This document shows, piece after piece, positions 1-7,544 of a DNA stretch of 64,000 bases (position 1 is its first letter; every line of letters starts with the position of its first letter). The notes beneath the pieces were generated by a model. The model was not told the DNA's origin. It did no database searches and saw nothing but the letters and a program-made list of their open reading frames with translations. The stretch is from CADEED01 sp035502995 (lineage in GTDB: Bacteria; Pseudomonadota; Gammaproteobacteria; Steroidobacterales; Steroidobacteraceae). The position numbers and the translations under genes were made by a program. Location of the stretch: the NCBI GenBank assembly GCA_035502995.1, contig DATJTW010000085.1:1-64000 (forward strand). Direction: 5' to 3'.

Positions 1-185
1 AGGGAGATGGTGGTGTACTGGCGGTTGAGGTACGCCTTCGCGCCGGCCTGGATGGCCGCCGCGATGTCCTGCATGCGCTGGTTGCCCGCGGGAAGCTTGA
101 GGATCGACAACATCGAGAACACGCCGTACAAAACGGCGACTACGCCGGCGCCGATCGCCAGCCATAGCCACGTCGTGGCAGTCAT
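1..185 (-). CDS. hppA: K+-insensitive-type or related membrane proton-pumping pyrophosphatase, N-terminal fragment
   Basis: Only the first 61 or so codons are in the window; the gene runs off the left edge. HppA hydrolyses cytoplasmic pyrophosphate and pumps protons (or Na+) across the inner membrane. The translation starts MTATTWLWLAIGAGVVAVLY, a hydrophobic first helix, and continues with GNQRMQDIAAAIQAGAKAYL and NRQYTT, the conserved start of bacterial H+-pyrophosphatases. The ATG at 185-183 is preceded by a good AGGAG box at about 192-196, six bases upstream. It lies downstream of pfp in the same orientation, separated by a small gene and its own promoter, which suggests a pyrophosphate-linked neighbourhood. 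Ion specificity cannot be read from this fragment. Confidence 0.85.
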   Translation of the reverse strand, partial: MTATTWLWLAIGAGVVAVLYGVFSMLSILKLPAGNQRMQDIAAAIQAGAKAYLNRQYTTIS

Positions 186-265
186 GCAGAACTCCTGTCG
201 GAAATCAGCGATTTAGTAATTGTTAAGGGCAGCGTTTTTGAGCCGCCACCCCCGAAAGGGCGCGC

Positions 266-294
266 ACTATAACAACGTGTCTGGCCCCGGCCAA
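266..294 (-). promoter_or_regulatory. Sigma70-type promoter for hppA
   Basis: On the minus strand a TTGGCC -35 (294-289) and a TATAGT -10 (271-266) are separated by exactly 17 bases. Transcription would start near 259 and give a leader of about 75 bases before the hppA ATG. The rest of 186-412 holds no supported gene. Confidence 0.5.
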
Positions 295-412
295 CCGCGA
301 ACTGGCCATGACAACGTGAGACAGCGCCGGGAGACGACTCGCCGTTCGCCGATGGCGACAGGCCACGCAGTTCGGCTCCGCGACTCGGGGATGGGGCTTG
401 CGCCGCCGCCGG

Positions 413-625
413 TCAGGCCTTCCGCGCGCCGAGGCGCGCGAGCATCGATGACAGCTCTTCGGGGCTGATGTCCACGACCTCGCAGACCCGGCCCCAGAGC
501 ATCGCGGTGGGGACGTTGCGTCCGCCGCGTTCCTTCTGGGTGTCGTGCAGGACCTTCAGCACGATCCGTTCGCGACGGGTGAGCCCGTCGCGAACGTCCG
601 GCAGGAAGTCGCGCGCGTCCTTCAC
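413..625 (-). CDS. Small conserved-looking hypothetical protein, possible helix-turn-helix
   Basis: A 70-residue protein I do not recognise. It opens with GTG four bases after the pfp stop codon, so it is probably co-transcribed and translationally coupled with pfp. The sequence is charged and predicted helical (LTRRERIVLKVLHDTQKERG, then SPEELSSMLARLGARKA at the end). Two or three short helices around a turn could form a small winged-helix-like or protein-binding fold, but no signature is definite. Codon use matches the neighbours, and no competing gene overlaps it. A regulator of the PPi genes is possible but speculative. Confidence 0.6.
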   Translation of the reverse strand: MKDARDFLPDVRDGLTRRERIVLKVLHDTQKERGGRNVPTAMLWGRVCEVVDISPEELSSMLARLGARKA

Positions 626-629
626 ATGC

Positions 630-1919
630 TCACGGCTTGAATTCGGTGTTCAGCTTCTTCTTCACGCCGACCGCCTTCAGCTTCACGTAGACCGGCAGCC
701 CGTCCTTGTACGGCGGGTAGTCCTCGCCCTCGATCAGCGGCTGCAGGTACGCACGGCATTTCTCGGTGATGCCGAAGCCGTCCTCGGTGATGAAATCGCG
801 CGGCAGCTTCTTCTCGACGTTGGCGACGTCGTTCAGCGGCACGCTGCCGACGACCCATTTATACGGCTTCGACTTCTTGCGGATGATGGTCGGCATCATC
901 GCGTCCTTGCCGGCGACCGCGAGTTCGACCGCGGCCTTGCCCATCGCGTAGGCCTGGGCCACGTCGACCTTCGATGCGACGTGACGCGACGCGCGCTGCA
1001 GGTAGTCGGGCACCGCCCAGTGGTACTTGTAGCCGTGCGCCTCGCGGACCATGTTGGCCACGACCGGTGCGACGCCGCCGAGCTGCGTGTGGCCGAACGC
1101 GTCCTTCGTGCCGGCGTCCGCGAGGAACTTGCCGTCGGCGTCGTGCACGCCCTCGGACACGACGACCACGCAATAGCCGACGCGGCTAACTACTTCCTTG
1201 ACGCGCGCCAGGAACTTCTCCTTGTCGAACGCGATCTCCGGGAAGAGGATGATGTGCGGCGCTTCGTCCGGGCCCTTGCCGGCGAGGCCCGCGGCCGAGA
1301 CGATCCAGCCGGCGTGGCGGCCCATGACCTCCATCACGAACACCTTGGTCGAGGTCTTCGCCATCGACGCGACGTCGAGCGCCGCTTCCTGCGTCGAGAT
1401 CGCGATGTACTTGGCCACCGAGCCGAAGCCCGGCGTGCAGTCCGTGTGCGGCAGGTCGTTGTCGACGGTCTTCGGAACGCCGACGCAGATCACGCGGTGG
1501 CCGAGCTGGTCGCCGATCTGGGACACCTTGTTAGCGGTGTCCATGGAGTCGTTGCCGCCGTTGTAGAAGAAATAGCCGATGTCGTGCGCCTTGAAGACTT
1601 CGATGAGGCGCTCGTACTTGGCGCGGTCCTGCTCGAGGCTCTTCAGCTTGTAGCGCGCGCTGCCGAAGGCGCCGGCCGGCGTGTGGCGCAGGCCCTTGAT
1701 GGTGGCCAGCGACTCTTTACTTACATCAATCAGGTCCTCGGTGAGCGCGCCGACGATGCCGTGGCGGCCCGCGTACACCTTGCCGATCTTCTTCGACTTC
1801 ATCGCCGCTTCGATGACGCCGGCGGCCGAGGCGTTGATGACCGCGGAGACGCCGCCCGATTGAGCATAAAACGCGTTCATGGGCTTCTGTTTCTTCGCGG
1901 CGGGGCGTTTGGCAGGCAT
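630..1919 (-). CDS. pfp: Pyrophosphate-dependent 6-phosphofructokinase
   Basis: Reversibly converts fructose-6-phosphate and PPi to fructose-1,6-bisphosphate and Pi, so it serves glycolysis and gluconeogenesis. The 429-residue protein has GGNDS (121-125) and PKTVDND (149-155). The lysine in PKTVDND, where ATP enzymes have glycine (PGTIDND), is the known mark of PPi specificity. MGRHAGW (199-205) is the sugar-phosphate-binding motif. I chose the ATG at 1919, which adds a short basic leader (MPAKRPAAKKQKP); an internal ATG at 1880 (MNAFYAQSGG) is closer to usual family starts, and neither has a strong ribosome site. It is divergent from adk and upstream of hppA. Its product PFK step draws on the same PPi pool as the pump. 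Confidence 0.93.
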   Translation of the reverse strand: MPAKRPAAKKQKPMNAFYAQSGGVSAVINASAAGVIEAAMKSKKIGKVYAGRHGIVGALTEDLIDVSKESLATIKGLRHTPAGAFGSARYKLKSLEQDRAKYERLIEVFKAHDIGYFFYNGGNDSMDTANKVSQIGDQLGHRVICVGVPKTVDNDLPHTDCTPGFGSVAKYIAISTQEAALDVASMAKTSTKVFVMEVMGRHAGWIVSAAGLAGKGPDEAPHIILFPEIAFDKEKFLARVKEVVSRVGYCVVVVSEGVHDADGKFLADAGTKDAFGHTQLGGVAPVVANMVREAHGYKYHWAVPDYLQRASRHVASKVDVAQAYAMGKAAVELAVAGKDAMMPTIIRKKSKPYKWVVGSVPLNDVANVEKKLPRDFITEDGFGITEKCRAYLQPLIEGEDYPPYKDGLPVYVKLKAVGVKKKLNTEFKP

Positions 1920-1977
1920 TCTTTTGTCTCGTGTTTTGTCTCGACCGCGCGTTTGCGCGGGCGGAGTGGTTTGGGTA

Positions 1978-2007
1978 CTGTGACGGCCCTTCGAGGGGTG
2001 GTCACAG
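1978..2007. promoter_or_regulatory. Inverted repeat CTGTGAC-N16-GTCACAG between pfp and adk
   Basis: Perfect 7-base arms at 1978-1984 and 2001-2007 flank a 16-base centre that itself has a small CCCT/AGGG stem. It sits in the 102-base divergent gap and ends 14 bases before the adk start. It could be an operator for a dimeric regulator (half-sites resemble CRP TGTGA, but the spacing is wrong for CRP) or an RNA hairpin in the adk leader. Confidence 0.4.
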
Positions 2008-2021
2008 GTCAAGAATCTAGC

Positions 2022-2951
2022 ATGCGTATCGTTCTCATGGGCGCGCCCGGCTCGGGCAAAGGCACCCAGGCTCAGAGCCTCGTTTCCCGCTACGGCATCC
2101 CGCACGTGTCCACCGGCGACATCCTGCGCAAGGAGCAGGAACAGGGCAGCGAGCTCGGCGTTCGCGCGAAGCAGATCATGGAGTCCGGCGGTTACGTCGA
2201 CGACGAAACGATGATCGCGATGATCCGCAACCGCCTCACGCAGCCGGACGCCGCGAACGGCTTCATCCTCGATGGATTCCCGCGCACGATCCCGCAGGCC
2301 GAAGCGTTGTCGAAGCTGCTGACCGAGATCGACGCGCCGCTCGACGTCGTGCTGCTGTTCGAAGTGAACAACGAGCAGCTCGTGAAGCGGCTCTCCGGCC
2401 GCCGCGTGTGCGAGCTGTGCAAGAAGGTCTTCAACGTCCACACCGCGCCGCCGTCCGTGCCGCCGGCCTGCGTCGGCGATCGCCAGGAACACCAGGTCGT
2501 GCAGCGCGCCGACGACGCCGAGGAAACGGTGCGCGCGCGACTGGAAAAATACGAAGAGAAGACGCGCAAGCCCGTGTCGGGTTTCTATTCGTATACCGGC
2601 CTGATCCGCACGGTGGACGCCGAGGGCGACATCACGGAAGTCACCCGGCGCATGTTCGACACGCTGGCCGCTGGATCGAGCGAGCCGGCCGCGGCGGCGC
2701 CGGTCAAGGCCGTGAAGGCAGCGAAGCCGAAGGCCAAGGCGCCGGCGAAGAAGGCGGCGAAGTCGAAGGCCAAGGCCAAGGCCAAGGCCAAGAAGAAGGC
2801 GAGGGCGCCCGCGCGCGCGAAGGCTTCCGGCAAGCCGGTGAAGAAGTCCGCGGCGAAGAAGAAAGCCGCGCCGGTGCGCAAGGGCAAGGCGAAGGCAAAA
2901 ACCAAGCGCGCCCCGGCGCGCAAGTCGCGGCCGGTCCGTCGCAAGAAGTAA
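2022..2951 (+). CDS. adk: Adenylate kinase, zinc-type LID, with long lysine/alanine-rich C-terminal tail
   Basis: Catalyses ATP + AMP = 2 ADP in the cytoplasm. Residues 1-217 are a complete long-form adenylate kinase: P-loop GAPGSGKGTQ (8-17), AMP-binding DGFPRT (84-89), and a LID with Cys130, Cys133, Cys150 and Asp153. That is the CxxC...CxxD zinc set described in Bacillus-type enzymes, rather than the zinc-free LID usual in enterobacteria. From about 218 to 309 the protein is almost only Lys, Ala, Pro, Arg and Ser (repeats such as KAKAKAKAKKKARA), resembling histone H1 or AlgP tails. The tail is in frame with normal GC codons and ends in TAA. Adk is normally about 215 residues, so the tail is an added domain, perhaps binding nucleic acid, polyphosphate or ribosomes. 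The ribosome site is weak. Confidence 0.95.
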   Translation: MRIVLMGAPGSGKGTQAQSLVSRYGIPHVSTGDILRKEQEQGSELGVRAKQIMESGGYVDDETMIAMIRNRLTQPDAANGFILDGFPRTIPQAEALSKLLTEIDAPLDVVLLFEVNNEQLVKRLSGRRVCELCKKVFNVHTAPPSVPPACVGDRQEHQVVQRADDAEETVRARLEKYEEKTRKPVSGFYSYTGLIRTVDAEGDITEVTRRMFDTLAAGSSEPAAAAPVKAVKAAKPKAKAPAKKAAKSKAKAKAKAKKKARAPARAKASGKPVKKSAAKKKAAPVRKGKAKAKTKRAPARKSRPVRRKK

Positions 2952-2959
2952 GGATCTCG

Positions 2960-2980
2960 ACGCCGCGAGCGTCGCGGCGT
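2960..2980. terminator. Hairpin between convergent adk and rnd
   Basis: ACGCCGCGA (2960-2968), loop GCG, TCGCGGCGT (2972-2980): a perfect 9-base stem in the 34-base gap between the two convergent stop codons. There is no T-run on either side, so termination would be weak or Rho-assisted. Confidence 0.4.
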
Positions 2981-2985
2981 GCTAG

Positions 2986-4059
2986 TTAGAGCGCCGCCAG
3001 CAGCTTCTGCCCGACGACGTCCGCGCGCCAGCCGCGCAGCAGGCTCACGTCGCGCTTGCCGGCGGCGAGCTTCTCGAGCTCGCGGCGCGTCGCCAGCACT
3101 TCACCGCTGATCTCGAGCTGCTTCGCGGTCTCGTTCGACAGGTCCGCCAGCTTCTTCACCAGCGCGACCTGCGCCGGGTCGGGCCGTTCGCGCCGCGGCA
3201 GGGGCGGCGGCGGATCGCCGATGCCCGACTCGCGCACGAGCTCGAGCAGTTCGTCACCGCATTTGCGGACCACGGATTCCTGCATCTCCGGCAGCGTCGC
3301 CAGCGTCTCGGTCGAGCGCGGCAGCCGCAGCACGATCTCGCGCAGGACCGCGTCGTCGAGGATCCAGCCGCGCGGACGATTGCGGTCCGCCGCGCGGCGT
3401 TCCCGCCACGCGGCGATGCTCTTCGCCAGTTCCTGACGCTGCGGATCGAGCGTCGGCAGGCCCTTCACCTTTTTCCACGCGTCCTCGGGCGCGACGCGCA
3501 GCGCGTCGGCGTTCGCGAGCCCGGCCAGGTCTTCCTCGAGCCAGGCGAGGCGGCCTTTCGCGCGCAGCGTCTCCAGCAGGCTGTCGCGCAGGGCGCCGAG
3601 GTGGCGCACGTCGTCGAGCGCGTATTCCTGCTGTTCGGCGGACAACGGCCGGCGCGACCAGTCCGTGCGCGTTTGCGCCTTCGGCAATTCGATGCCGAGC
3701 AGTCGCCGCGCGAGCTCCGCGTATCCGACCTGCGCCGGGTGGCCGGCGAGTGCAGCCGCGATCTGCGTGTCGAACACCGGCGTCACGAGGCCGACCGCCG
3801 GCAACAGCACCTCGAGATCCTGCCGCGCCGCGTGCATCACCTTGACGATGGCGGGCGACGTCAGCGCGGGCACGAGCGCCGACAAATCCGGCAATGCGAT
3901 CGGGTCGATGCACACCGCGGTCGCGCCGTCCGCGACCTGCAGCAGGCACAACTCGGCGCGATAGGTCTTCTCGCGCATGAACTCGGTGTCCAGCGCGAGC
4001 GTGCCGGCGCGGGTCGCGCCAGCGGCGAACGCCGTCAGTGCATCGGCAGAGTCGATCAT
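2986..4059 (-). CDS. rnd: Ribonuclease D
   Basis: 3'-to-5' exoribonuclease that trims tRNA precursors and other stable RNAs. The 357-residue protein shows all three DEDDy exonuclease motifs: LALDTEF (Asp24, Glu26), HAARQDLEVL (Asp81) and YALDDVRHL (Tyr146, Asp150). These align almost residue for residue with the E. coli enzyme (375 residues). The C-terminal half, with two helical HRDC-like regions, fits RNA binding. Start ATG at 4059 (MIDSADALTAF) has no other good candidate nearby. It is convergent with adk and divergent from the membrane-protein gene at 4105, sharing a 45-base promoter region. Confidence 0.93.
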   Translation of the reverse strand: MIDSADALTAFAAGATRAGTLALDTEFMREKTYRAELCLLQVADGATAVCIDPIALPDLSALVPALTSPAIVKVMHAARQDLEVLLPAVGLVTPVFDTQIAAALAGHPAQVGYAELARRLLGIELPKAQTRTDWSRRPLSAEQQEYALDDVRHLGALRDSLLETLRAKGRLAWLEEDLAGLANADALRVAPEDAWKKVKGLPTLDPQRQELAKSIAAWRERRAADRNRPRGWILDDAVLREIVLRLPRSTETLATLPEMQESVVRKCGDELLELVRESGIGDPPPPLPRRERPDPAQVALVKKLADLSNETAKQLEISGEVLATRRELEKLAAGKRDVSLLRGWRADVVGQKLLAAL

Positions 4060-4104
4060 CAAGACGGCCGGTCTCCGGGTGACGTGTACAATTCGTCGCG
4101 CATT

Positions 4105-4656
4105 ATGCTTGTGAATCTGCGCGCTTTCCTCGCTGTCGTCTTCGACATCGTCCGGCTCAAGGGCGGCCCCGAGAACCTTCCCGCATCGACTTCGCTGCTC
4201 ACGATCGTCGTGGCCGTGTTCGCCGCGTTGACGTCGCTGGTGCTGGCGCACGTCGCCACGCCCGAGCAGGCGCAGCGCTGGCCGGTGGAGATCGTCGTCG
4301 GCATCGCGGGAACGATGCTCTTCTTCCGCTGGGTGCTGCACCTCGCGAAGAAGAGCGAGCGATTCGTGCAGACGATGACCGCGCTGTTCGCCGTGCGCAC
4401 CGTGTTCACGCCGGTGGTGTTGCCGATGGCGGCCGCCGTGCACGGCCAGCTCGAGGCGTCGCAGTCGGCGCCCGCGGCGCTGGCGCTGATCGCCGCCGCG
4501 CTCGGCATCTGGCTACTGGTCGTCGAAGTGCGCATCATCCGCTCGGCGTTCGAGTGGCCGACCGCCGGCGCGCTCGGCCTGGTGATGGCGCAGAATTTCG
4601 TGGTGCTGGTGGTCTTCGCGCTGGCGCTCGCGGCTCTCGGCGTGAAGCCGACTTGA
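4105..4656 (+). CDS. Predicted inner-membrane protein, four to five helices
   Basis: A 183-residue hydrophobic protein of unknown function. Hydrophobic stretches lie roughly at 28-52 (LLTIVVAVFAALTSLVLAHV), 62-80 (IVVGIAGTMLFFRWVLHL), 90-112, 122-142 (AALALIAAALGIWLLVV) and 155-180. A short N-terminal amphipathic region (NLRAFLAVVFDIVRLKGGPE) recalls small Yip1-type membrane proteins, but I would not name it. It ends 14 bases before mpl and is probably co-transcribed with it, which hints at an envelope role. The start ATG at 4105 leaves only 45 bases to divergent rnd; a TACAAT-like -10 at 4087-4092 may serve it. Confidence 0.75.
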   Translation: MLVNLRAFLAVVFDIVRLKGGPENLPASTSLLTIVVAVFAALTSLVLAHVATPEQAQRWPVEIVVGIAGTMLFFRWVLHLAKKSERFVQTMTALFAVRTVFTPVVLPMAAAVHGQLEASQSAPAALALIAAALGIWLLVVEVRIIRSAFEWPTAGALGLVMAQNFVVLVVFALALAALGVKPT

Positions 4657-4670
4657 AGGACTTTCGACAC

Positions 4671-6044
4671 ATGCACGTTCACATCCTCGGCATCTGCGGC
4701 ACGTTCATGGGCGGCATCGCCGCCATCGCCAAGGCCGCCGGCCATCGCGTCACGGGCTCGGACAAGAACGTCTATCCACCGATGAGCACGCAGCTCGAGG
4801 CGCTGGGCATCGAGCTGACCGCGGGCTTCGACGCCGCGCAGCTGAAGCCAGCGCCGGACGTCGTGGTCGTCGGCAACGTGATGACGCGCGGCGTGCCGGT
4901 CATCGAGGCGCTGCTCGAGAGCCGCATCCCGTACACCTCGGGGCCCGAGTGGCTGGCGCGCGAGGTGCTGCGCGACGTGCACGTGCTCGGCGTCGCCGGC
5001 ACCCACGGCAAGACGACCACGTCGAGCATGCTCGCCTGGATCCTCGAACACGCCGGCCTCGAGCCCGGGTTCCTGATCGGCGGCGTGCCGGGAAATTTCC
5101 CGGTCAGCGCGCGGCTCGGCGGCCGCAAGTACTTCGTGATCGAGGCCGACGAATACGACACGGCATTCTTCGACAAGCGCGCCAAGTTCGTGCACTACAG
5201 GCCGCGCACGGTGATTCTGAACAACCTCGAATTCGACCACGCCGACATCTACGAGAACCTCGGCGCGATCCAGAAGCAATTCCATCACCTCGTGCGCACC
5301 ATTCCCGGCTCGGGCCGGATCCTCGTGAACGCCGTCGACAAGCCGCTGGCCGAGACGCTGGCGATGGGTGCGTGGACGCCGCGCGAAGGGTTCGCGCGCA
5401 CGCCGGGCAACGGCGTCACGTGGGCGCTCGACGTCGAGGAAGGCGGTGACTTCTCGAAGTTCGTCGTGCTCGAAGGCGGCAAGCCGGCGGGCACCGTCCG
5501 CTGGGGTCTGTTAGGCGCGCACAACGCCGAGAACGCGCTGGCCGCCATCGGCGCCGCGCGCCACGTCGGCATCCCGGTGGCGCAGTCGATCGCCGCGCTG
5601 GCGGAGTTCAAGGGCGTGAAGCGCCGCATGGAGCTGCGCGGCGAGGTCGGCGGCGTCGCGGTGTACGACGATTTCGCGCATCACCCGACGGCCATCGCGT
5701 ACACGATCGACGGCCTGCGCCGGAAGGTTGGCGACAAGCGGATCGTCGCCGTGCTCGAGCCGCGCTCCGCGACGATGAAGATGGGCGTACATCGCGACAC
5801 GCTGGCGCCGTCGCTGTCGGCCGCCGATTCGGTGTGGATGTTCGCGCCGCCGGATCTCGGCTGGGATGCGGAGGCGGTGGTGTCGTCGCTGGGCGCGAAG
5901 GGCCGGCTGGCGCGCACCATGGACGAACTGATCGCCGGCCTCGTCGGCGGCGCGCATGCCGGCGACCAGGTGCTGATCATGAGCAACGGCGGCTTCGGCG
6001 GGCTGCACGGCAAACTGCTCGAGGCGCTGGCCGACCGGGGCTAG
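4671..6044 (+). CDS. mpl: UDP-N-acetylmuramate:L-alanyl-gamma-D-glutamyl-meso-diaminopimelate ligase
   Basis: Peptidoglycan-recycling ligase that joins the recovered tripeptide to UDP-MurNAc in the cytoplasm. The 457 residues match the length of E. coli Mpl. Visible motifs are the N-terminal MurC-like HILGICGTFMGG, the ATP loop GVAGTHGKTTTSS, EADEYDTAFFDKR, NLEFDHADIY, and the C-terminal YDDFAHHPTA and LEPRSATMKMG. The phrase GTFMGG and the EADEYD region separate Mpl from true MurC, which is at 62.2 kb in this window. It follows the membrane-protein gene and precedes the LON-domain gene by six bases, so the three are likely one transcript. Confidence 0.95.
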   Translation: MHVHILGICGTFMGGIAAIAKAAGHRVTGSDKNVYPPMSTQLEALGIELTAGFDAAQLKPAPDVVVVGNVMTRGVPVIEALLESRIPYTSGPEWLAREVLRDVHVLGVAGTHGKTTTSSMLAWILEHAGLEPGFLIGGVPGNFPVSARLGGRKYFVIEADEYDTAFFDKRAKFVHYRPRTVILNNLEFDHADIYENLGAIQKQFHHLVRTIPGSGRILVNAVDKPLAETLAMGAWTPREGFARTPGNGVTWALDVEEGGDFSKFVVLEGGKPAGTVRWGLLGAHNAENALAAIGAARHVGIPVAQSIAALAEFKGVKRRMELRGEVGGVAVYDDFAHHPTAIAYTIDGLRRKVGDKRIVAVLEPRSATMKMGVHRDTLAPSLSAADSVWMFAPPDLGWDAEAVVSSLGAKGRLARTMDELIAGLVGGAHAGDQVLIMSNGGFGGLHGKLLEALADRG

Positions 6045-6050
6045 CTACCG

Positions 6051-6629
6051 ATGGCGGAAGACGGCGTCATACCCCTGTTTCCGCTGCACACCGTCCTCTT
6101 CCCCGGCGGTCCGCTGCCGCTGCGCATCTTCGAAACCCGTTACACAGACATGGTCCGACGCTGCCTGCGCGAACAGCGGCCGTTCGGCGTGCTGATGATC
6201 CAGGACGGCGAGGAGGCCGGCGACGTCGCCAGCACCGCGCTGCTCGGCTGCAGCGCGCGCATCGCGGATTTCGGCACGCTGCCCGACGGGCTGCTCGGCA
6301 TCTCGTGCGTCGGCGAGCGCAAGTTCCGCGTGCAACGCGTCTGGCGCGAGGCCGACGGCCTCAACATGGCCGAAGTCGCGTGGATCGCGCCGCCGCCGCC
6401 CGTCCAACTACCCGCGGAATGCGCGCGCCTCGCCGACACCGTGCGGCGCGCGATCGACCAGCTCGCCGAGCACTACGAACACGTCGAGAAACGCTTCGAC
6501 GACGCCGAGTGGGTGGGCAATCGCCTGGTCGAGCTGCTGCCGATCGACCTGGCGGACAAGCAGGTGCTGCTCGAGCTCGACGACCCCCTCGCCCGGCTCG
6601 ACGCCCTGCTCGCCATCGTCCCGCCTTAA
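6051..6629 (+). CDS. LON substrate-binding-domain protein
   Basis: A 192-residue stand-alone version of the N-terminal domain of Lon protease, without ATPase or peptidase domains. The start VIPLFPLHTVLFPGGPLPLRIFE and RYTDMVRRCL, followed by PFGVLMI, is the characteristic LON-domain signature. Such proteins are widespread in proteobacteria; they are thought to bind unfolded or specific substrates, but the function is unsettled. Its TAA stop lies in the left tip of the palindrome at 6627-6673. It starts six bases after mpl. The C-terminal half is a helical bundle (QLAEHYEHVEKRFDDAEWVG). Confidence 0.88.
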   Translation: MAEDGVIPLFPLHTVLFPGGPLPLRIFETRYTDMVRRCLREQRPFGVLMIQDGEEAGDVASTALLGCSARIADFGTLPDGLLGISCVGERKFRVQRVWREADGLNMAEVAWIAPPPPVQLPAECARLADTVRRAIDQLAEHYEHVEKRFDDAEWVGNRLVELLPIDLADKQVLLELDDPLARLDALLAIVPP

Positions 6630-6673
6630 TGGGGACAGTCCCCGTTTCCTGGAAACGGGGACTGTCCCCATTA
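6627..6673. repeat. Perfect 23-base palindrome of the GGGGACAGTCCCC family; likely bidirectional terminator
   Basis: Arms 6627-6649 and 6651-6673 are perfectly complementary around one T. Each arm starts TAATGGGGACAGTCCCC and continues GTTTCC. The TAA at one tip is the stop of the LON-domain gene (+) and the TAA at the other tip is the stop of the CPBP gene (-). The core recurs at 14.58-14.81 kb, so this is a dispersed repeat that has been inserted or retained exactly at the convergent gene ends. A strong hairpin here could terminate or stabilise both transcripts. Confidence 0.9.
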
Positions 6674-7540
6674 CCTTCGGTACACGCGCGCGAGCAGGAA
6701 GCCGAGAACGACGATCCAGGCGAGCACCATCCAGCCGATGAACCCGTCGTAGTCGCTCAACAACCACGTCGCCGGCCCGGTCGGATTGCGCATCGACGTC
6801 TCACGCACGACGTAGATCACCATGACCCAGCCGGCGTGCAGGCCGATGCACGCGGCGATGTTGCCGGTGCGCGCGCGCACCAGGCCCAACAAGACGCCGA
6901 CGCCGGCCAGGCACAGGAACGCGTCGACGATGCCGCCGAAGTTGGCGAACGCCGAGAACGTGCCGGCGAGCATGTCGAGGCCGCTGGTCCAGTCCACGTC
7001 GCCGGGCGCGACGCGGTACTTGCCGATGAAGTGGGTCGCCGCGTACACCAGCGACGTCAGCACGATCGCCGCCGTCATGCCGGACTCGCGCGAGATCGCG
7101 GTCATCATCGCGCCGCGCAGGAATGTCTCTTCGATCAGCGCCACCACCAGCCCGGTGACGAGCCCGGTGACCGCCAGCGTGACCCAGTGCCCCACGGTCG
7201 GCGCGAAGTCCGGCCGCAGCTCGCGCATGTCGAGCAGCACCATCGTCGCGAGCACGGGCAACATGGTCACCGCGCCGAGCGCGAGGCCGCCGCCCATCGA
7301 CTTCAGGAACTGCGCGCGCGGCGCGCCGAACCCCAGGCTGACGCGATCCGCGACCTTCAGCCGCCGCGCGACCAGCACGAACCCGGCGAGCAGCGTCAGC
7401 ATCGCGATGCGGCTGGCGACGCGGTGGAACTTGAAGTCGAGGCCGAGCGCCTGCGTGAGCTCCCAGGCGGGCCAGGCGAGCACGGCGATGCCGAGCAGGC
7501 CGACGGCGATCAGTCCCAGGAAGATCCCGAAACTGCGCAT
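6671..7540 (-). CDS. CPBP-family intramembrane glutamic-type endopeptidase
   Basis: Polytopic membrane protein of 289 residues in the Abi/CAAX-protease-and-bacteriocin-processing family. The three family motifs are visible in the C-terminal half: EETFLRG (the EExxxR motif), an F/HxxxH-like ATHFIG, and GLHAGW. About seven or eight hydrophobic helices can be traced, from GIFLGLIAVGLLGIAVLAW at the N terminus to MVLAWIVVLGFLL at the end. The substrate is unknown. It is the last gene of a cpdA-TraB/GumN-CPBP operon, four bases after the TraB gene, and its TAA stop is contributed by the palindrome. Confidence 0.9.
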   Translation of the reverse strand: MRSFGIFLGLIAVGLLGIAVLAWPAWELTQALGLDFKFHRVASRIAMLTLLAGFVLVARRLKVADRVSLGFGAPRAQFLKSMGGGLALGAVTMLPVLATMVLLDMRELRPDFAPTVGHWVTLAVTGLVTGLVVALIEETFLRGAMMTAISRESGMTAAIVLTSLVYAATHFIGKYRVAPGDVDWTSGLDMLAGTFSAFANFGGIVDAFLCLAGVGVLLGLVRARTGNIAACIGLHAGWVMVIYVVRETSMRNPTGPATWLLSDYDGFIGWMVLAWIVVLGFLLARVYRR

Positions 7541-7544
7541 CGAA

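Noticed and set aside
468..2021. Long plus-strand open frame ahead of and in frame with adk
   Set aside because: It is antisense to pfp, rich in Arg/Asp/Val typical of GC-rich shadow frames, and ends in the true adk start at 2022, which has the family N terminus.
6631..6643. GGGGACAGTCCCC as an operator for a regulator
   Set aside because: Its copies lie at gene ends, not in promoters, and belong to longer hairpins, so a repeat or terminator role fits better.
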